This document shows positions 16,539-24,859 of a DNA stretch of 64,000 bases, one piece after another. The notes under the pieces are model-generated. The model was not told where the DNA came from. It did not search any database and saw nothing but the letters and a program-made list of their open reading frames with translations. The stretch's first letter is position 1; each line of letters starts with the position of its first letter. Source of the stretch: Streptomyces sp. LBL (GTDB lineage: Bacteria > Actinomycetota > Actinomycetes > Streptomycetales > Streptomycetaceae); contig NZ_JARXYX010000020.1 in NCBI RefSeq assembly GCF_029893585.1, positions 1 to 64,000 on the forward strand, read 5' to 3'. The position numbers and the translations under genes were made by a program.

Positions 16539-17135
16539 ATGGCTGAGGAGCGTACGGACGACAAGACGGGCGAGACCGGCGGGAGCAGCACCGGGGCCGA
16601 CAGCCTCGCCGGGAACGCGACCGGAACCGGAACCGGAACTGGCGGTACCGGTGGGAGCGGAAGCGGCCCGGCGTCCGAGGCCGAGGTCGTCGACCCGAAG
16701 GTGGCCGCGGCCGTGGCCGCAGCCGAGGCGGCCGGTCCGCAGAACGGCGAGACCGTGCGCCTCGACAGCTGGATCTGGGCCGTCCGACTGGTCAAGACCC
16801 GGTCCATGGGAGCCACCGCCTGCCGGGGCGGCCATGTCCGGGTCAACGGCGAGCGCGTGAAGCCTGCCTACTCGGTGCGCGTCGGCGACGAGGTGCGGCT
16901 GCGGCAGGAGAACTGGGAGCGGATCGTCATCGTCAAGCGACTGATCCGCAAGCGGGTCGGCGCCCCGGTGGCCGTCCAGTGCTACGTCGACAACAGCCCG
17001 CCGCCCCCGCCTCGCGAGGCCCTCGCCCCGGCCGGCATCCGCGACCGCGGCACGGGCCGCCCGACCAAGCGCGACCGCCGCGAGCTGGAACGCCTGCGGG
17101 GCCTGCCGGGAGGTGGCCACCCCGAGGGCCACTGA
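16539..17135 (+). CDS. S4 RNA-binding domain protein (Hsp15/RqcP-like)
   Basis: A 198-aa protein with one S4 domain at about residues 70-135: VRLDSWIWAVRLVKTRSMGA, then GGHVRVNGERVKPAYSVRVG and DEVRL. This is the layout of ribosome-associated Hsp15/RqcP proteins, which bind 50S subunits carrying stalled peptidyl-tRNA. The N-terminal 65 residues are Gly/Thr-rich low complexity and the C-terminus is basic (GRPTKRDRRELERLRGL). ATG 16539 has a GGAGG site. Assignment as Hsp15-like is by family; the exact role is unproven. Confidence 0.88.
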   Translation: MAEERTDDKTGETGGSSTGADSLAGNATGTGTGTGGTGGSGSGPASEAEVVDPKVAAAVAAAEAAGPQNGETVRLDSWIWAVRLVKTRSMGATACRGGHVRVNGERVKPAYSVRVGDEVRLRQENWERIVIVKRLIRKRVGAPVAVQCYVDNSPPPPPREALAPAGIRDRGTGRPTKRDRRELERLRGLPGGGHPEGH

Positions 17136-17294
17136 CCGGGGCACCCGACAACAGCAACCGAGCCCATGCCGACGGCACCAGCAACCCCGCCGCCGACCTG
17201 CACCGTGCCGACGCCTACATCTGCCAGGTCTACGACATCGGCCCTGCTGACGTCGGTAGCACGTCCACGGCGACGACGGTGGTCTCGGACATAC

Positions 17295-17972
17295 TCATCG
17301 CCTTACAGCACGCACCCAGATCCGGTCCTCCGTCAGGTACTTGTCCACCTCCAGCCCAGCCTCCGCAAGTGCTTCCTCGAACTGTTCCTTCGTCAGCGGG
17401 CGGGCCCGGAACGTCTGGATCCAGGTCGCGTCCGGGAACTCGTACTCCGCGCGTACCGAGTTGACTCCGTCGCCGAGCGGCTCGGACGACACGATCCGTA
17501 TAGTCGCGCCGCTGGGGTCGATCCGCTCGCGCGGCACATTGGTGTGGTAGTCCTCGCCCTCGCGTTGGACGAGCACACAGCCGTCCGCCGTGACATGCCT
17601 CGCGCAGGCGCGCAACAGCCCCTGCCGCACCCGGACGTCTCCGCTGTGCACCAGGAAGGACGCGAGCAGCACCACGTCGAAGGTCTCGCCCAGGTCGATG
17701 TCCTCGATGGGGCTGCATATCGTGCGCGCTCCGCGGACACGCTCGAGCATCTCGGGAGACTCGTCCACCGCTGTGACCGTGAAGCCCCGCTCCAACAGGG
17801 GGTGGGTCATGCGCCCGACGCCGCTGCCCAACTCCAGGATGCGTGCCCCTGCCGGCACAGCTCCGGCGATGATGTCCGGATCGGGTCCCAGCGGTAGCCG
17901 TGAGTACAGCTCGACCGCACAGCCGTCAGGGGTGATCGCCCCGGGGCCCGTTCCCTCATGTCCCGTTCGCAT
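17295..17972 (-). CDS. Class I SAM-dependent methyltransferase
   Basis: A 225-aa methyltransferase with motif I ILELGSGVGRMTHPLLERG, an acidic AVDESPEML strand, and motif IV FDVVLLASFLVHSGD. The substrate cannot be predicted; C-terminal EQFEEALAEAGLEV is typical of type 11/25 small-molecule methyltransferases. ATG 17972 is preferred because GGAG lies 6 nt upstream; ATG 17984 is in frame 4 codons earlier. The gene stands alone, with its 3' end facing the S4 gene. Confidence 0.9.
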   Translation of the reverse strand: MRTGHEGTGPGAITPDGCAVELYSRLPLGPDPDIIAGAVPAGARILELGSGVGRMTHPLLERGFTVTAVDESPEMLERVRGARTICSPIEDIDLGETFDVVLLASFLVHSGDVRVRQGLLRACARHVTADGCVLVQREGEDYHTNVPRERIDPSGATIRIVSSEPLGDGVNSVRAEYEFPDATWIQTFRARPLTKEQFEEALAEAGLEVDKYLTEDRIWVRAVRR

Positions 17973-18099
17973 TTTCAGCTCCATGCCAGCCCAACGGCCC
18001 ACCCCCGCACACCCGTTCCTGCCTCGCACATGTTCACCCGTGTGAGTGACAACCGGTGGGCGACGGGCCTGCAACACGGGCACGCAGCCCCAAGCCCCT

Positions 18100-18156
18100 G
18101 GCTCACAACAGCCCGCCACCACTCTCAACGGCCCTGCTACGGCTCACAACAGCCCG
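18100..18156. repeat. 16-bp direct repeat
   Basis: GGCTCACAACAGCCCG occurs at 18100-18115 and again at 18141-18156 in the gap between the methyltransferase start and the acyltransferase stop. The function is unknown; it may be replication slippage. Confidence 0.6.
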
Positions 18157-18163
18157 ATGCGGC

Positions 18164-19063
18164 TCACCACGGAAACCAGCCGTGCCCGATGTGCCAATGG
18201 CCACCCGCCCGCAGATGATCACCCACGGCCCGCTCCATGGACGTACGCCGCGGCAGCGTCTCGATCGGCAACTCCGGGTCCCCGAAGACGAACCGGACCG
18301 GTTCCGTGTCCGCGGGCTCCGTGTCCTCGCGGGCGACCCGGAAGCGCTCCTGGAACCGGATGACGTGGGAGTCCTCGGGCAGGTACCGCTTCAGCTGCGG
18401 GTCGAGCAGCCAGGAGTGGCAGAGCGCGACCCGGAACTTCTCCTCTGGGTAGTGCCGCGCGAAGAACTCGCCGGCCAGCGCCAGCGAGCGGTCGCAGGCG
18501 GCCGGCGACAGCGGCCCGAGGAAGTCGGGGATGTGGAGGTTCAGACAGGGCGTGCCCGGGGCCGGCTCCAGCCCTGCCGAGGCGAGCATCCGCCCCGTAC
18601 GCTCCCCGTGCCGCGCCCGCTCGAACTGCAGCCGGCCCAGTTGGTACAGCTCGCCCCGGAAGTGGTGGGTGAGCCAGTGCGGGGCCTGTACGCCCGGCAG
18701 GCCGTGGCGCCTGCGGTGCAGGGCGACGTGCCGCCCGAGGTCGGCGAGGGTGTGCCGGGAGACATCTGCGGGGATGCCGCGCTCGCGGTGGTGCGCGCGG
18801 ATGTGGGGCAGTGCGGCCACGAACACGTACACGGGGAAGCAGCGCTGCAGGGCACCCGACGCCCAGTCGAGCTCGGGAAGGTCGACCGCGGCGCCGACCT
18901 CTCCCATGTCCCGGACGAGTTCCTCGACGGACGCCTCGAGGAAACGCAGCAGCTCCGGGTCGTCCGTGACTCTTCGGCCCATCCGGACGAGTTCGTTGAT
19001 GTCCTCGTGCGGTACGGCCAGATCGAGCAGCACCTCGGCCAGCTCATCGGCGTCAGGAAGCAC
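18164..19063 (-). CDS. Acyltransferase-like protein (NAT_N / GNAT_C domains)
   Basis: A 299-aa protein resembling the actinobacterial N-acyltransferase family with an N-terminal NAT_N domain (helical, residues 1-130) and a GNAT-like C-terminal domain. Typical segments are LGRHVALHRRRHGLPGV, WLTHHFRGELYQLGRLQFER, LNLHIPDFLGPLSP and VALCHSWLLDPQLKRYLP. The substrate is not known. The following DUF6343 gene is divergent, so its promoter lies in the 77-bp gap. The family call is from memory of these motifs. Confidence 0.75.
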   Translation of the reverse strand: MLPDADELAEVLLDLAVPHEDINELVRMGRRVTDDPELLRFLEASVEELVRDMGEVGAAVDLPELDWASGALQRCFPVYVFVAALPHIRAHHRERGIPADVSRHTLADLGRHVALHRRRHGLPGVQAPHWLTHHFRGELYQLGRLQFERARHGERTGRMLASAGLEPAPGTPCLNLHIPDFLGPLSPAACDRSLALAGEFFARHYPEEKFRVALCHSWLLDPQLKRYLPEDSHVIRFQERFRVAREDTEPADTEPVRFVFGDPELPIETLPRRTSMERAVGDHLRAGGHWHIGHGWFPW

Positions 19064-19140
19064 GCGGCGACCTCCTGTTCCGACCTCGTTGGTGAACGTC
19101 CGTTCCGAAGGGTACGTTGCAAAGAGGAGTAGTGATCCTG

Positions 19141-19407
19141 ATGCGTACGGGCAGTGAGCCGACGACCGCGCGCAGTGCGCTGCGCGCGCGGATGTGGCTG
19201 AGCGTGTGGGGTCTGGTCTGGGCGACCTTCGGTACGGCCGCGTTCGCGCTGGCCGGGCGTACCGGGTGGGCGATCGCCTGCGGGGTGCTGTGGCTGGTGA
19301 TCACCGTCGATCTGGCCCTGATCCTCAGACACATCCGCCAGGGTCCGCACTACCAGCCGGGCCCGGACGTTCCGCCGTACCGGCCTCCTGAGAACCGTCG
19401 CCGCTAG
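19141..19407 (+). CDS. DUF6343 family membrane protein
   Basis: An 88-aa protein with the family opening MRTGSEPTTARSALRARMWL and two hydrophobic helices (about residues 19-40 and 44-64), so a small inner-membrane hairpin protein. The tail HYQPGPDVPPYRPP is typical. ATG 19141 is chosen for the conserved start, although AGGAG lies 11 nt away; GTG 19132 is an alternative. Function is unknown. Confidence 0.82.
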   Translation: MRTGSEPTTARSALRARMWLSVWGLVWATFGTAAFALAGRTGWAIACGVLWLVITVDLALILRHIRQGPHYQPGPDVPPYRPPENRRR

Positions 19408-19517
19408 TCGCCGCTGGTCCGCAACAGGCGATGTCCGCACCCTCGCGGCACCAGCGAACCGGACGACCGCTCTCGTGGGTCACGCCCTTCGTGCCGCCCC
19501 GGACGGCCTCACCGGCC

Positions 19518-19898
19518 TCACTCCTCGAAGCGCGCCGCCTTCAAGAACTCCGGATTCGGATCCAGCGCCGCCGCCAGCCTGAAGTGGCGCCGGGCCTCGT
19601 CGGGCCGGCCCTGACGCTCATAGGTCCGGGCGAGCGCGAAGTGCGCGAACGCGTTGTCCGGCTCGCGCTCCAGAACGATGGTGAACTCCAGCTCGGCGGG
19701 CCTCAGTTGTGCGGCGGCGAAGAAGGAACGCGCGCGCAGCAACCGGGCCGCGGTGTTCTCGGGGTGCGCGGCGATCACCGAGTCGAGCAGCTTCACCGCG
19801 CCCCGCGGGTCCCGTGCGGCGAGCAACTGCTCGGCGGCACGGAAGTCGATGACATGCGTCTCCGGAGTACGTCCGGTCGTTCCGCTGGTCTCGGGCAC
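19518..19898 (-). CDS. Tetratricopeptide repeat protein
   Basis: A 126-aa protein with about two to three TPR units, for example NAFAHFALARTYERQGRPDE with ARRHFRLAAALDPNP, and earlier ARLLRARSFFAAAQLRPAEL. TPR proteins are scaffolds for protein contacts; no partner is evident. GTG 19898 has an AAGGA site. It lies 49 bp downstream of coaE on the same strand and probably shares its transcript, an arrangement I recall from other Streptomyces chromosomes. Confidence 0.88.
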   Translation of the reverse strand: MPETSGTTGRTPETHVIDFRAAEQLLAARDPRGAVKLLDSVIAAHPENTAARLLRARSFFAAAQLRPAELEFTIVLEREPDNAFAHFALARTYERQGRPDEARRHFRLAAALDPNPEFLKAARFEE

Positions 19899-19947
19899 GG
19901 CAAAGTCCTTCCCTCGCTGCAGGGGTTCAACGCCCGGGCCGGGGCCG

Positions 19948-20565
19948 CTATTCCTGGGGAGGCTCGGACGCGTGGGCTCTGCGCACCAGGTCGGCCCATA
20001 TCTCCCGCACACGTTCCCGCAGGTCGTCCAGGGGTACGTCGTTGTCGATGACGATGTCCGCGATCTCCAGGCGCTTCTCGCGCGTCGCCTGGGCGGCCAT
20101 CCGCGCGCGGGCGTCCCCCTCCGTCATGCCACGCAGCCGGACGAGGCGGTCGAGCTGGGTCTCGGGGCTCGCGTCGACGACGATCACGACGTCGTACAGC
20201 GGCGCGAGTCCGTTCTCCGCCAGCAGCGGCACGTCGTGGACGACGACGTCGTCCTCGGCGGCGGCGGTCTCCAGCTCGTGGGAACGGGCGCCCACCAGGG
20301 GGTGGACGATCGAGTTCAGGACGGCGAGTTTCTCCGGGTCGGCGAAGACGATGGAACCGAGTCCGGGCCGGTCCAGGCTGCCGTCGGCGGTGAGGACGTC
20401 CGTCCCGAACGCAGCGACGACGGAGGCCAGGCCGGGTGTCCCCGGCGCGACGACCTCGCGCGCGATGCGGTCGGCATCGATCAGCACGGCACCGCACTCC
20501 ACGAGCAGCCGTGACACCTCGCTCTTGCCGGCGCCGATCCCGCCGGTCAGACCTACCTTCAGCAT
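19948..20565 (-). CDS. coaE: Dephospho-CoA kinase
   Basis: A 205-aa enzyme catalysing the last step of coenzyme A synthesis, ATP-dependent 3'-phosphorylation of dephospho-CoA. The P-loop GLTGGIGAGKSEV is at residues 5-17, followed by IDADRIAREVV, VLNSIVHPLV and the LID-type DRLVRLRGMTEGDARARMAA. ATG 20565 (MLKVGLTGG) is the conventional start. It is about the usual bacterial length of 200 aa and is followed by the TPR gene. Confidence 0.97.
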   Translation of the reverse strand: MLKVGLTGGIGAGKSEVSRLLVECGAVLIDADRIAREVVAPGTPGLASVVAAFGTDVLTADGSLDRPGLGSIVFADPEKLAVLNSIVHPLVGARSHELETAAAEDDVVVHDVPLLAENGLAPLYDVVIVVDASPETQLDRLVRLRGMTEGDARARMAAQATREKRLEIADIVIDNDVPLDDLRERVREIWADLVRRAHASEPPQE

Positions 20566-20619
20566 GAGCCGAAGCTTAGGGCCTGCCACCGACATCCCAC
20601 CCGGCGGAGCCCGAAGCTC

Positions 20620-21558
20620 CTAACCGTCGCCCTCCCGCTCCGCCAGGAACTTCTCGAACTCGCGGCCGATCTCGTCCGCCGAGGGGATCTCCACCGGCTC
20701 GGCGAGCATGTTGCCGCGGGTCTCGGCGCCCGCCGCGGCGTCGTACTGGTGCTCGAGACCCTGGACGAGGGCCACGAGGTCCTCGTCGCCCTCCCGGATC
20801 TGGCGGTCGATCTCGGTCTGTGTGCGGTGGGCGTCCGTGCGCAGGGCGTGCGCGATGCCCGGGAGGACCAGGCCGGTCGCCGCCGTGATGGCCTCCAGGG
20901 CGGTCAGCGCCGCGTCCGGGTACGGGGAGCGGGCGATGTAGTGCGGCACGTGCGCGGCGACGCCCAGGACGTCGTGTCCGGCCTCCATGAGGCGGTACTC
21001 GACGAGGGCCTCGGCGCTACCGGGCACCTGGGCCTCTTCGAAGGGGCTGCGGTGGCCGGGGACGAGCTCCGTGCGGTTGCCGTGCGGGGTGAGGCCCACC
21101 GGGCGGGTGTGCGGGACACCCATGGGGATGCCGTGGAAGTTCACCGACAGCCGGACGCCGAGCCGCTCCACGATCTGCTGGACGGCCGCGGCGAAGCGTT
21201 CCCACTCCACGTCCGGCTCGGGCCCCGACAGCAGCAGGAAGGGCGCCCCGGTGGCGTCCTGGACCAGCCGTACGTCGATGGTGGGCTCCTCGTACGCGGC
21301 CCAGCTGTCGCGCTTGAACGTCAGCAGCGGGCGCCTGGCGCGGTAGTCCACGAGCCGGTCGTGGTCGAAGCGGGCGACGACCTGGTGGGGCAACGTGTCG
21401 AGGAGCCGGTCGACGATCTGGTCGCCGGTCTCGCCCGCGTCGATGTATCCGTCGAAGTGGTAGAGCATGACAAGGCCGGCCGATTCCTGTGCGAGCGCCA
21501 TGTCGACGACAGCCAGGCCCTTCGGCTCCCATGCGTACAAACCCTGCGGATCAAGCAC
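20620..21558 (-). CDS. PAC2 family protein
   Basis: A 312-aa PAC2-domain protein, related to archaeal/eukaryotic proteasome assembly chaperones and widespread in actinobacteria. Conserved segments include LVMLYHFDGYIDAGETGDQI, RPLLTFKRDSW, FLLLSGPEPDVEWERF, GVPHTRPVGLTPHG and GVAAHVPHYIA. Actinobacterial PAC2 proteins may connect to the proteasome/Pup pathway, but this is unproven. The start is GTG 21558 with GAGGAGGAG about 9 nt upstream. Confidence 0.92.
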   Translation of the reverse strand: MLDPQGLYAWEPKGLAVVDMALAQESAGLVMLYHFDGYIDAGETGDQIVDRLLDTLPHQVVARFDHDRLVDYRARRPLLTFKRDSWAAYEEPTIDVRLVQDATGAPFLLLSGPEPDVEWERFAAAVQQIVERLGVRLSVNFHGIPMGVPHTRPVGLTPHGNRTELVPGHRSPFEEAQVPGSAEALVEYRLMEAGHDVLGVAAHVPHYIARSPYPDAALTALEAITAATGLVLPGIAHALRTDAHRTQTEIDRQIREGDEDLVALVQGLEHQYDAAAGAETRGNMLAEPVEIPSADEIGREFEKFLAEREGDG

Positions 21559-21994
21559 TGTGACCGCTCCTCCTCGTGTTCGTACTCCACAACGCGGTGC
21601 AGAGCGGGGGCATTCCCGCTGACGCCCCCCATCAGCCCCTTCTTACGGGCTTTTCATGCTCCGCGTCGGCCTCCGCGTCGACGCGACGGCACGTCACGTG
21701 AGCGTGAAGTCGCTCGCGCTGAGGGCGCGGAAGGGCTTGTTCGCGCTGGGCGGCCTGGGCGGTGGGTGCGAGCCCGGGTGCCCCATGGTGGCGAACACGG
21801 CACGCCGGCGCCACCGGTGAGCCGGACGTTCCGCGGGAACGAACGCCGACTGGTGCCGGGCCCGTTGTCCGTGTGCGCCAGGTGTTCGGCGCCTCTTCCC
21901 GATCATAAATGATCAAGGAAGCCCCCAAAGGCCGGTTGCAGCCCATCAGTTGCTCGTACATCCCCTACGTTTCCACCAGGGTGGCGGGGAACGC
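21559..21994. other. Intergenic stretch upstream of the PAC2 gene
   Basis: About 435 bp with no convincing gene. Short frames on the minus strand (for example 21632-21961) lack a ribosome binding site and look compositionally like shadow frames. The region presumably carries the PAC2 promoter. Confidence 0.4.
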
Positions 21995-22032
21995 ACTGAG
22001 GGCCCGTACCCCAGGGGATACGGGCCCTCAGT
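21995..22032 (-). terminator. Strong hairpin terminator of rpsA
   Basis: A perfect 14-bp inverted repeat, ACTGAGGGCCCGTA (21995-22008) and TACGGGCCCTCAGT (22019-22032), with a loop that itself pairs CCCC/GGGG. It begins 25 nt after the rpsA stop. There is no T tract on the minus strand. Confidence 0.8.
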
Positions 22033-22057
22033 TCAAGAGCTATTGCTCAGTGGGCGT

Positions 22058-23578
22058 TCAGCTCTGCCCACCCGCCAGCTTCTCGCGCAGCGCGGCAAGC
22101 GCCTCGTCCGACGCGAGGGCACCGGACGTGTCCGCACCCTCGGAGGAGTAGGAGGAACCGCCACCGCCGCCGCTACCACCAGCGGACGCGGCCGGAGCCG
22201 CACCCGGGGTGTCGACGCCCTCGGCGGCAGCCGCAGCGTCCGCCTCGCGGGACTTGATGACCTGCTGCTGGTGCTGCTCGAAGCGGGTCTGAGCCTCGGC
22301 GTACTGGTTCTCCCACACCTCACGCTGGGACTCGAAGCCCTCGAGCCAGTCGTTGGTCTCGGGGTCGAAGCCCTCGGGGTAGATGTAGTTGCCCTGGTCG
22401 TCGTACGACGCGGCCATGCCGTACAGCGTCGGGTCGAACTCGACCGAGGCCGGGTCGTTGCCGAAGGCTTCGTTGGCCTGCTTCAGCGAGAGGCTGATGC
22501 GACGGCGCTCGAGGTCGATGTCGATGACCTTGACGAAGATCTCGTCGTTGACCTGGACGACCTGCTCCGGGATCTCCACGTGGCGCTCGGCCAGCTCGGA
22601 GATGTGGACCAGACCCTCGATGCCCTCGTCCACGCGGACGAACGCACCGAACGGAACCAGCTTCGTGACCTTGCCGGGCACGACCTGGCCGATCTGGTGG
22701 GTGCGGGCGAACTGCTGCCACGGGTCTTCCTGGGTCGCCTTCAGCGACAGGGAGACACGCTCGCGGTCCATGTCGACGTCGAGGACCTCGACGGTGACTT
22801 CCTGGCCGACCTCGACAACCTCGGACGGGTGGTCGATGTGCTTCCAGGAGAGCTCCGAGACGTGCACCAGACCATCGACGCCACCCAGGTCCACGAACGC
22901 ACCGAAGTTGACGATCGAGGAAACGACGCCGGAGCGGACCTGACCCTTCTGCAGGGTGGTGAGGAACGTCTGGCGAACCTCGGACTGGGTCTGCTCGAGC
23001 CAGGCGCGGCGGGACAGGACCACGTTGTTGCGGTTCTTGTCCAGCTCGATGATCTTCGCCTCGAGCTCCTTGCCCACGTAGGGCTGGAGGTCGCGGACAC
23101 GGCGCATCTCGACGAGGGAAGCCGGCAGGAAGCCACGGAGGCCGATGTCGAGGATGAGACCACCCTTGACGACCTCGATGACGGTACCGGTGACGATGCC
23201 GTCCTCTTCCTTGATCTTCTCGATGGTGCCCCAGGCACGTTCGTACTGGGCACGCTTCTTCGAGAGGATCAGGCGGCCTTCCTTGTCCTCCTTCTGGAGA
23301 ACAAGGGCCTCGATCTCGTCGCCGACCTTGACGACCTCGTTCGGGTCGACGTCGTGCTTGATCGAGAGCTCGCGGCTCGGGATGACACCTTCGGTCTTGT
23401 AACCGATGTCGAGCAGGACCTCGTCCCGGTCGACCTTCACGATGACGCCGTCGACGATGTCGCCGTCGTTGAAGTACTTGATCGTCTCGTCGATCGCGGC
23501 GAGGAAAGCTTCCTCGTTACCGATGTCGTTGACCGCTACCTGCGGAGTGGTAGAGGTGGTCTCGGTGCTGCTCGTCAT
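22058..23578 (-). CDS. rpsA: 30S ribosomal protein S1
   Basis: A 506-aa S1 protein, which binds mRNA at the small subunit during initiation. Four S1 motifs are visible: DGDIVDGVIVKVDRDEVLLD, GIVTGTVIEVVKGGLILDIG, GQVRSGVVSSIVNFGAFVDL and GQVVPGKVTKLVPFGAFVRV. Four rather than six repeats is normal in actinobacteria. The C-terminal 120 residues are an acidic/Gly-Ser tail (ASAGGSGGGGGSSYSS). ATG 23578 (MTSSTETTSTTPQVAVNDIG) is the family start. A roughly 200-nt leader with a hairpin and a consensus promoter lies upstream. Confidence 0.98.
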   Translation of the reverse strand: MTSSTETTSTTPQVAVNDIGNEEAFLAAIDETIKYFNDGDIVDGVIVKVDRDEVLLDIGYKTEGVIPSRELSIKHDVDPNEVVKVGDEIEALVLQKEDKEGRLILSKKRAQYERAWGTIEKIKEEDGIVTGTVIEVVKGGLILDIGLRGFLPASLVEMRRVRDLQPYVGKELEAKIIELDKNRNNVVLSRRAWLEQTQSEVRQTFLTTLQKGQVRSGVVSSIVNFGAFVDLGGVDGLVHVSELSWKHIDHPSEVVEVGQEVTVEVLDVDMDRERVSLSLKATQEDPWQQFARTHQIGQVVPGKVTKLVPFGAFVRVDEGIEGLVHISELAERHVEIPEQVVQVNDEIFVKVIDIDLERRRISLSLKQANEAFGNDPASVEFDPTLYGMAASYDDQGNYIYPEGFDPETNDWLEGFESQREVWENQYAEAQTRFEQHQQQVIKSREADAAAAAEGVDTPGAAPAASAGGSGGGGGSSYSSEGADTSGALASDEALAALREKLAGGQS

Positions 23579-23669
23579 GTGGGAAAGGGCTCCGGTACGG
23601 ACAGTGAGTCGTAGGTACTGCTTACGCCGGGAGCCCGTTTCGCTCTGAAGAAGCCGGACAGCCAAGGAA

Positions 23670-23697
23670 GCGCCACACCAGAAAACTCTGGCGGCGC
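23670..23697 (-). promoter_or_regulatory. Stem-loop in the rpsA 5' leader
   Basis: Read on the minus strand, nested pairs GCGCC/GGCGC and CCAGA/TCTGG form a stem-loop about 90 nt upstream of the rpsA start. S1 autoregulates its own translation in other bacteria through leader structure. A similar role here is inference. Confidence 0.45.
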
Positions 23698-23776
23698 CTC
23701 GACAACCGAGGGGACAACAACAGATGCGAGCGCAGCCTGCTACGTCTGAGGAGCGCAAGCTCGCAGCGCAACTTGT

Positions 23777-23805
23777 AGCATACGGGGGCAGTCGGACAGG
23801 GTCAA
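23777..23805 (-). promoter_or_regulatory. rpsA promoter, HrdB-type
   Basis: Minus strand: -35 TTGACC (23800-23805), 17-bp spacer, -10 TATGCT (23777-23782). This is very close to the housekeeping sigma consensus and fits a highly expressed ribosomal gene. The predicted transcript leader is about 190 nt. Confidence 0.75.
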
Positions 23806-23967
23806 TGCGCGAAGGCGCACACCCGGGGCGGATCGCCGCATACCCGGCACAAAACGAGTCTCGCAAGGCCACGCGGGCCTGATGACGTCCCGTTCGCGAC
23901 GCCCACCCGCCAGGCCGGCGGGACAGCGGGAGCGGACAGCCCGCAGACCAATACCAGGGAGCCGATC

Positions 23968-24777
23968 ATCCAAGAGCCCGAAACGTCCGAGTCGGAAGCC
24001 ACCCGGCGCGCAGCCGGTGTCACGGAGAGTTCCCGGGCCAACCGGGGCTGGTGGGACCGCAACGCCGACGAGTACCAGGTCGATCACGGCACGTTCCTCG
24101 GGGACGACCGTTTCGTGTGGGGCCCCGAGGGCCTCGACGAGATCGAGGCCGGACTGCTCGGCCCGCCGGAGGAACTCGACGGCAGGCGCGTCCTGGAGAT
24201 CGGCGCCGGAGCGGCCCAGTGCGCGCGCTGGCTGGCCGCGCAGGGGGCTCGTCCGGTCGCCCTGGACCTCTCCCACCGCCAGCTCCAGCACGCGCTGCGG
24301 ATCGGCGGCGCCTTCCCCCTGGTGTGCGCCGACGCGGGCGCGCTGCCCTTCGCGGACGGTTCCTTCGACCTGGCGTGCTCGGCGTACGGGGCGCTGCCGT
24401 TCGTCGCCGACCCGGTGCAGGTCCTCAAGGAGGTACGCCGGGTGCTGCGTCCCGGCGGCCGATTCGTCTTCTCGGTGACGCACCCGATCCGCTGGGCGTT
24501 CCCCGACGAGCCCGGCCCGGAGGGGCTGTCGGTGTCCGCCTCGTACTTCGACCGCACGCCCTATGTCGAGCAGGACGAGGAGGGCCGCGCGGTGTACGTC
24601 GAGCACCATCGGACGATCGGCGACCGGGTGCGGGACGTGGTGGCCGGGGGTTTCCGCCTCGTCGACGTGGTCGAGCCGGAGTGGCCGGCGTGGAACACGT
24701 CCGAGTGGGGCGGCTGGTCACCGTTGCGCGGGAACCTGATTCCCGGGACCGCGATCTTCGTGTGCGAGCGGGGCTGA
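23968..24777 (+). CDS. SAM-dependent methyltransferase (type 11); start codon unclear
   Basis: A methyltransferase of about 270 aa with motif I VLEIGAGAAQCARWLAAQGA, the acidic VALDLSHRQL strand, ALPFADGSFDLACSAYG and VLRPGGRFVFSVTHPIRWAF. The substrate is unknown. The conserved N-terminus SSRANRGWWDRNADEYQV is encoded upstream of the first ordinary start codon (GTG 24115), and no ATG, GTG or TTG exists in frame back to the stop codons at 23881-23886. The coding therefore either begins at a rare codon (ATC 23965 or 23968, just after GGGAG) or carries a lesion. The coordinates given use ATC 23968. Confidence 0.78.
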   Translation: MQEPETSESEATRRAAGVTESSRANRGWWDRNADEYQVDHGTFLGDDRFVWGPEGLDEIEAGLLGPPEELDGRRVLEIGAGAAQCARWLAAQGARPVALDLSHRQLQHALRIGGAFPLVCADAGALPFADGSFDLACSAYGALPFVADPVQVLKEVRRVLRPGGRFVFSVTHPIRWAFPDEPGPEGLSVSASYFDRTPYVEQDEEGRAVYVEHHRTIGDRVRDVVAGGFRLVDVVEPEWPAWNTSEWGGWSPLRGNLIPGTAIFVCERG

Positions 24778-24859
24778 GCCCCCGCGCTCGTGCGCGTGGG
24801 AGGGGATGGAACGTACGCGCGCGTGGGGAGGCGGTTCGCGGGCGTACGACACTGGGGGC

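Noticed and set aside
21632..21961. Minus-strand frame of 109 codons upstream of the PAC2 gene
   Set aside because: No ribosome binding site, shadow-like composition and no recognisable motif.
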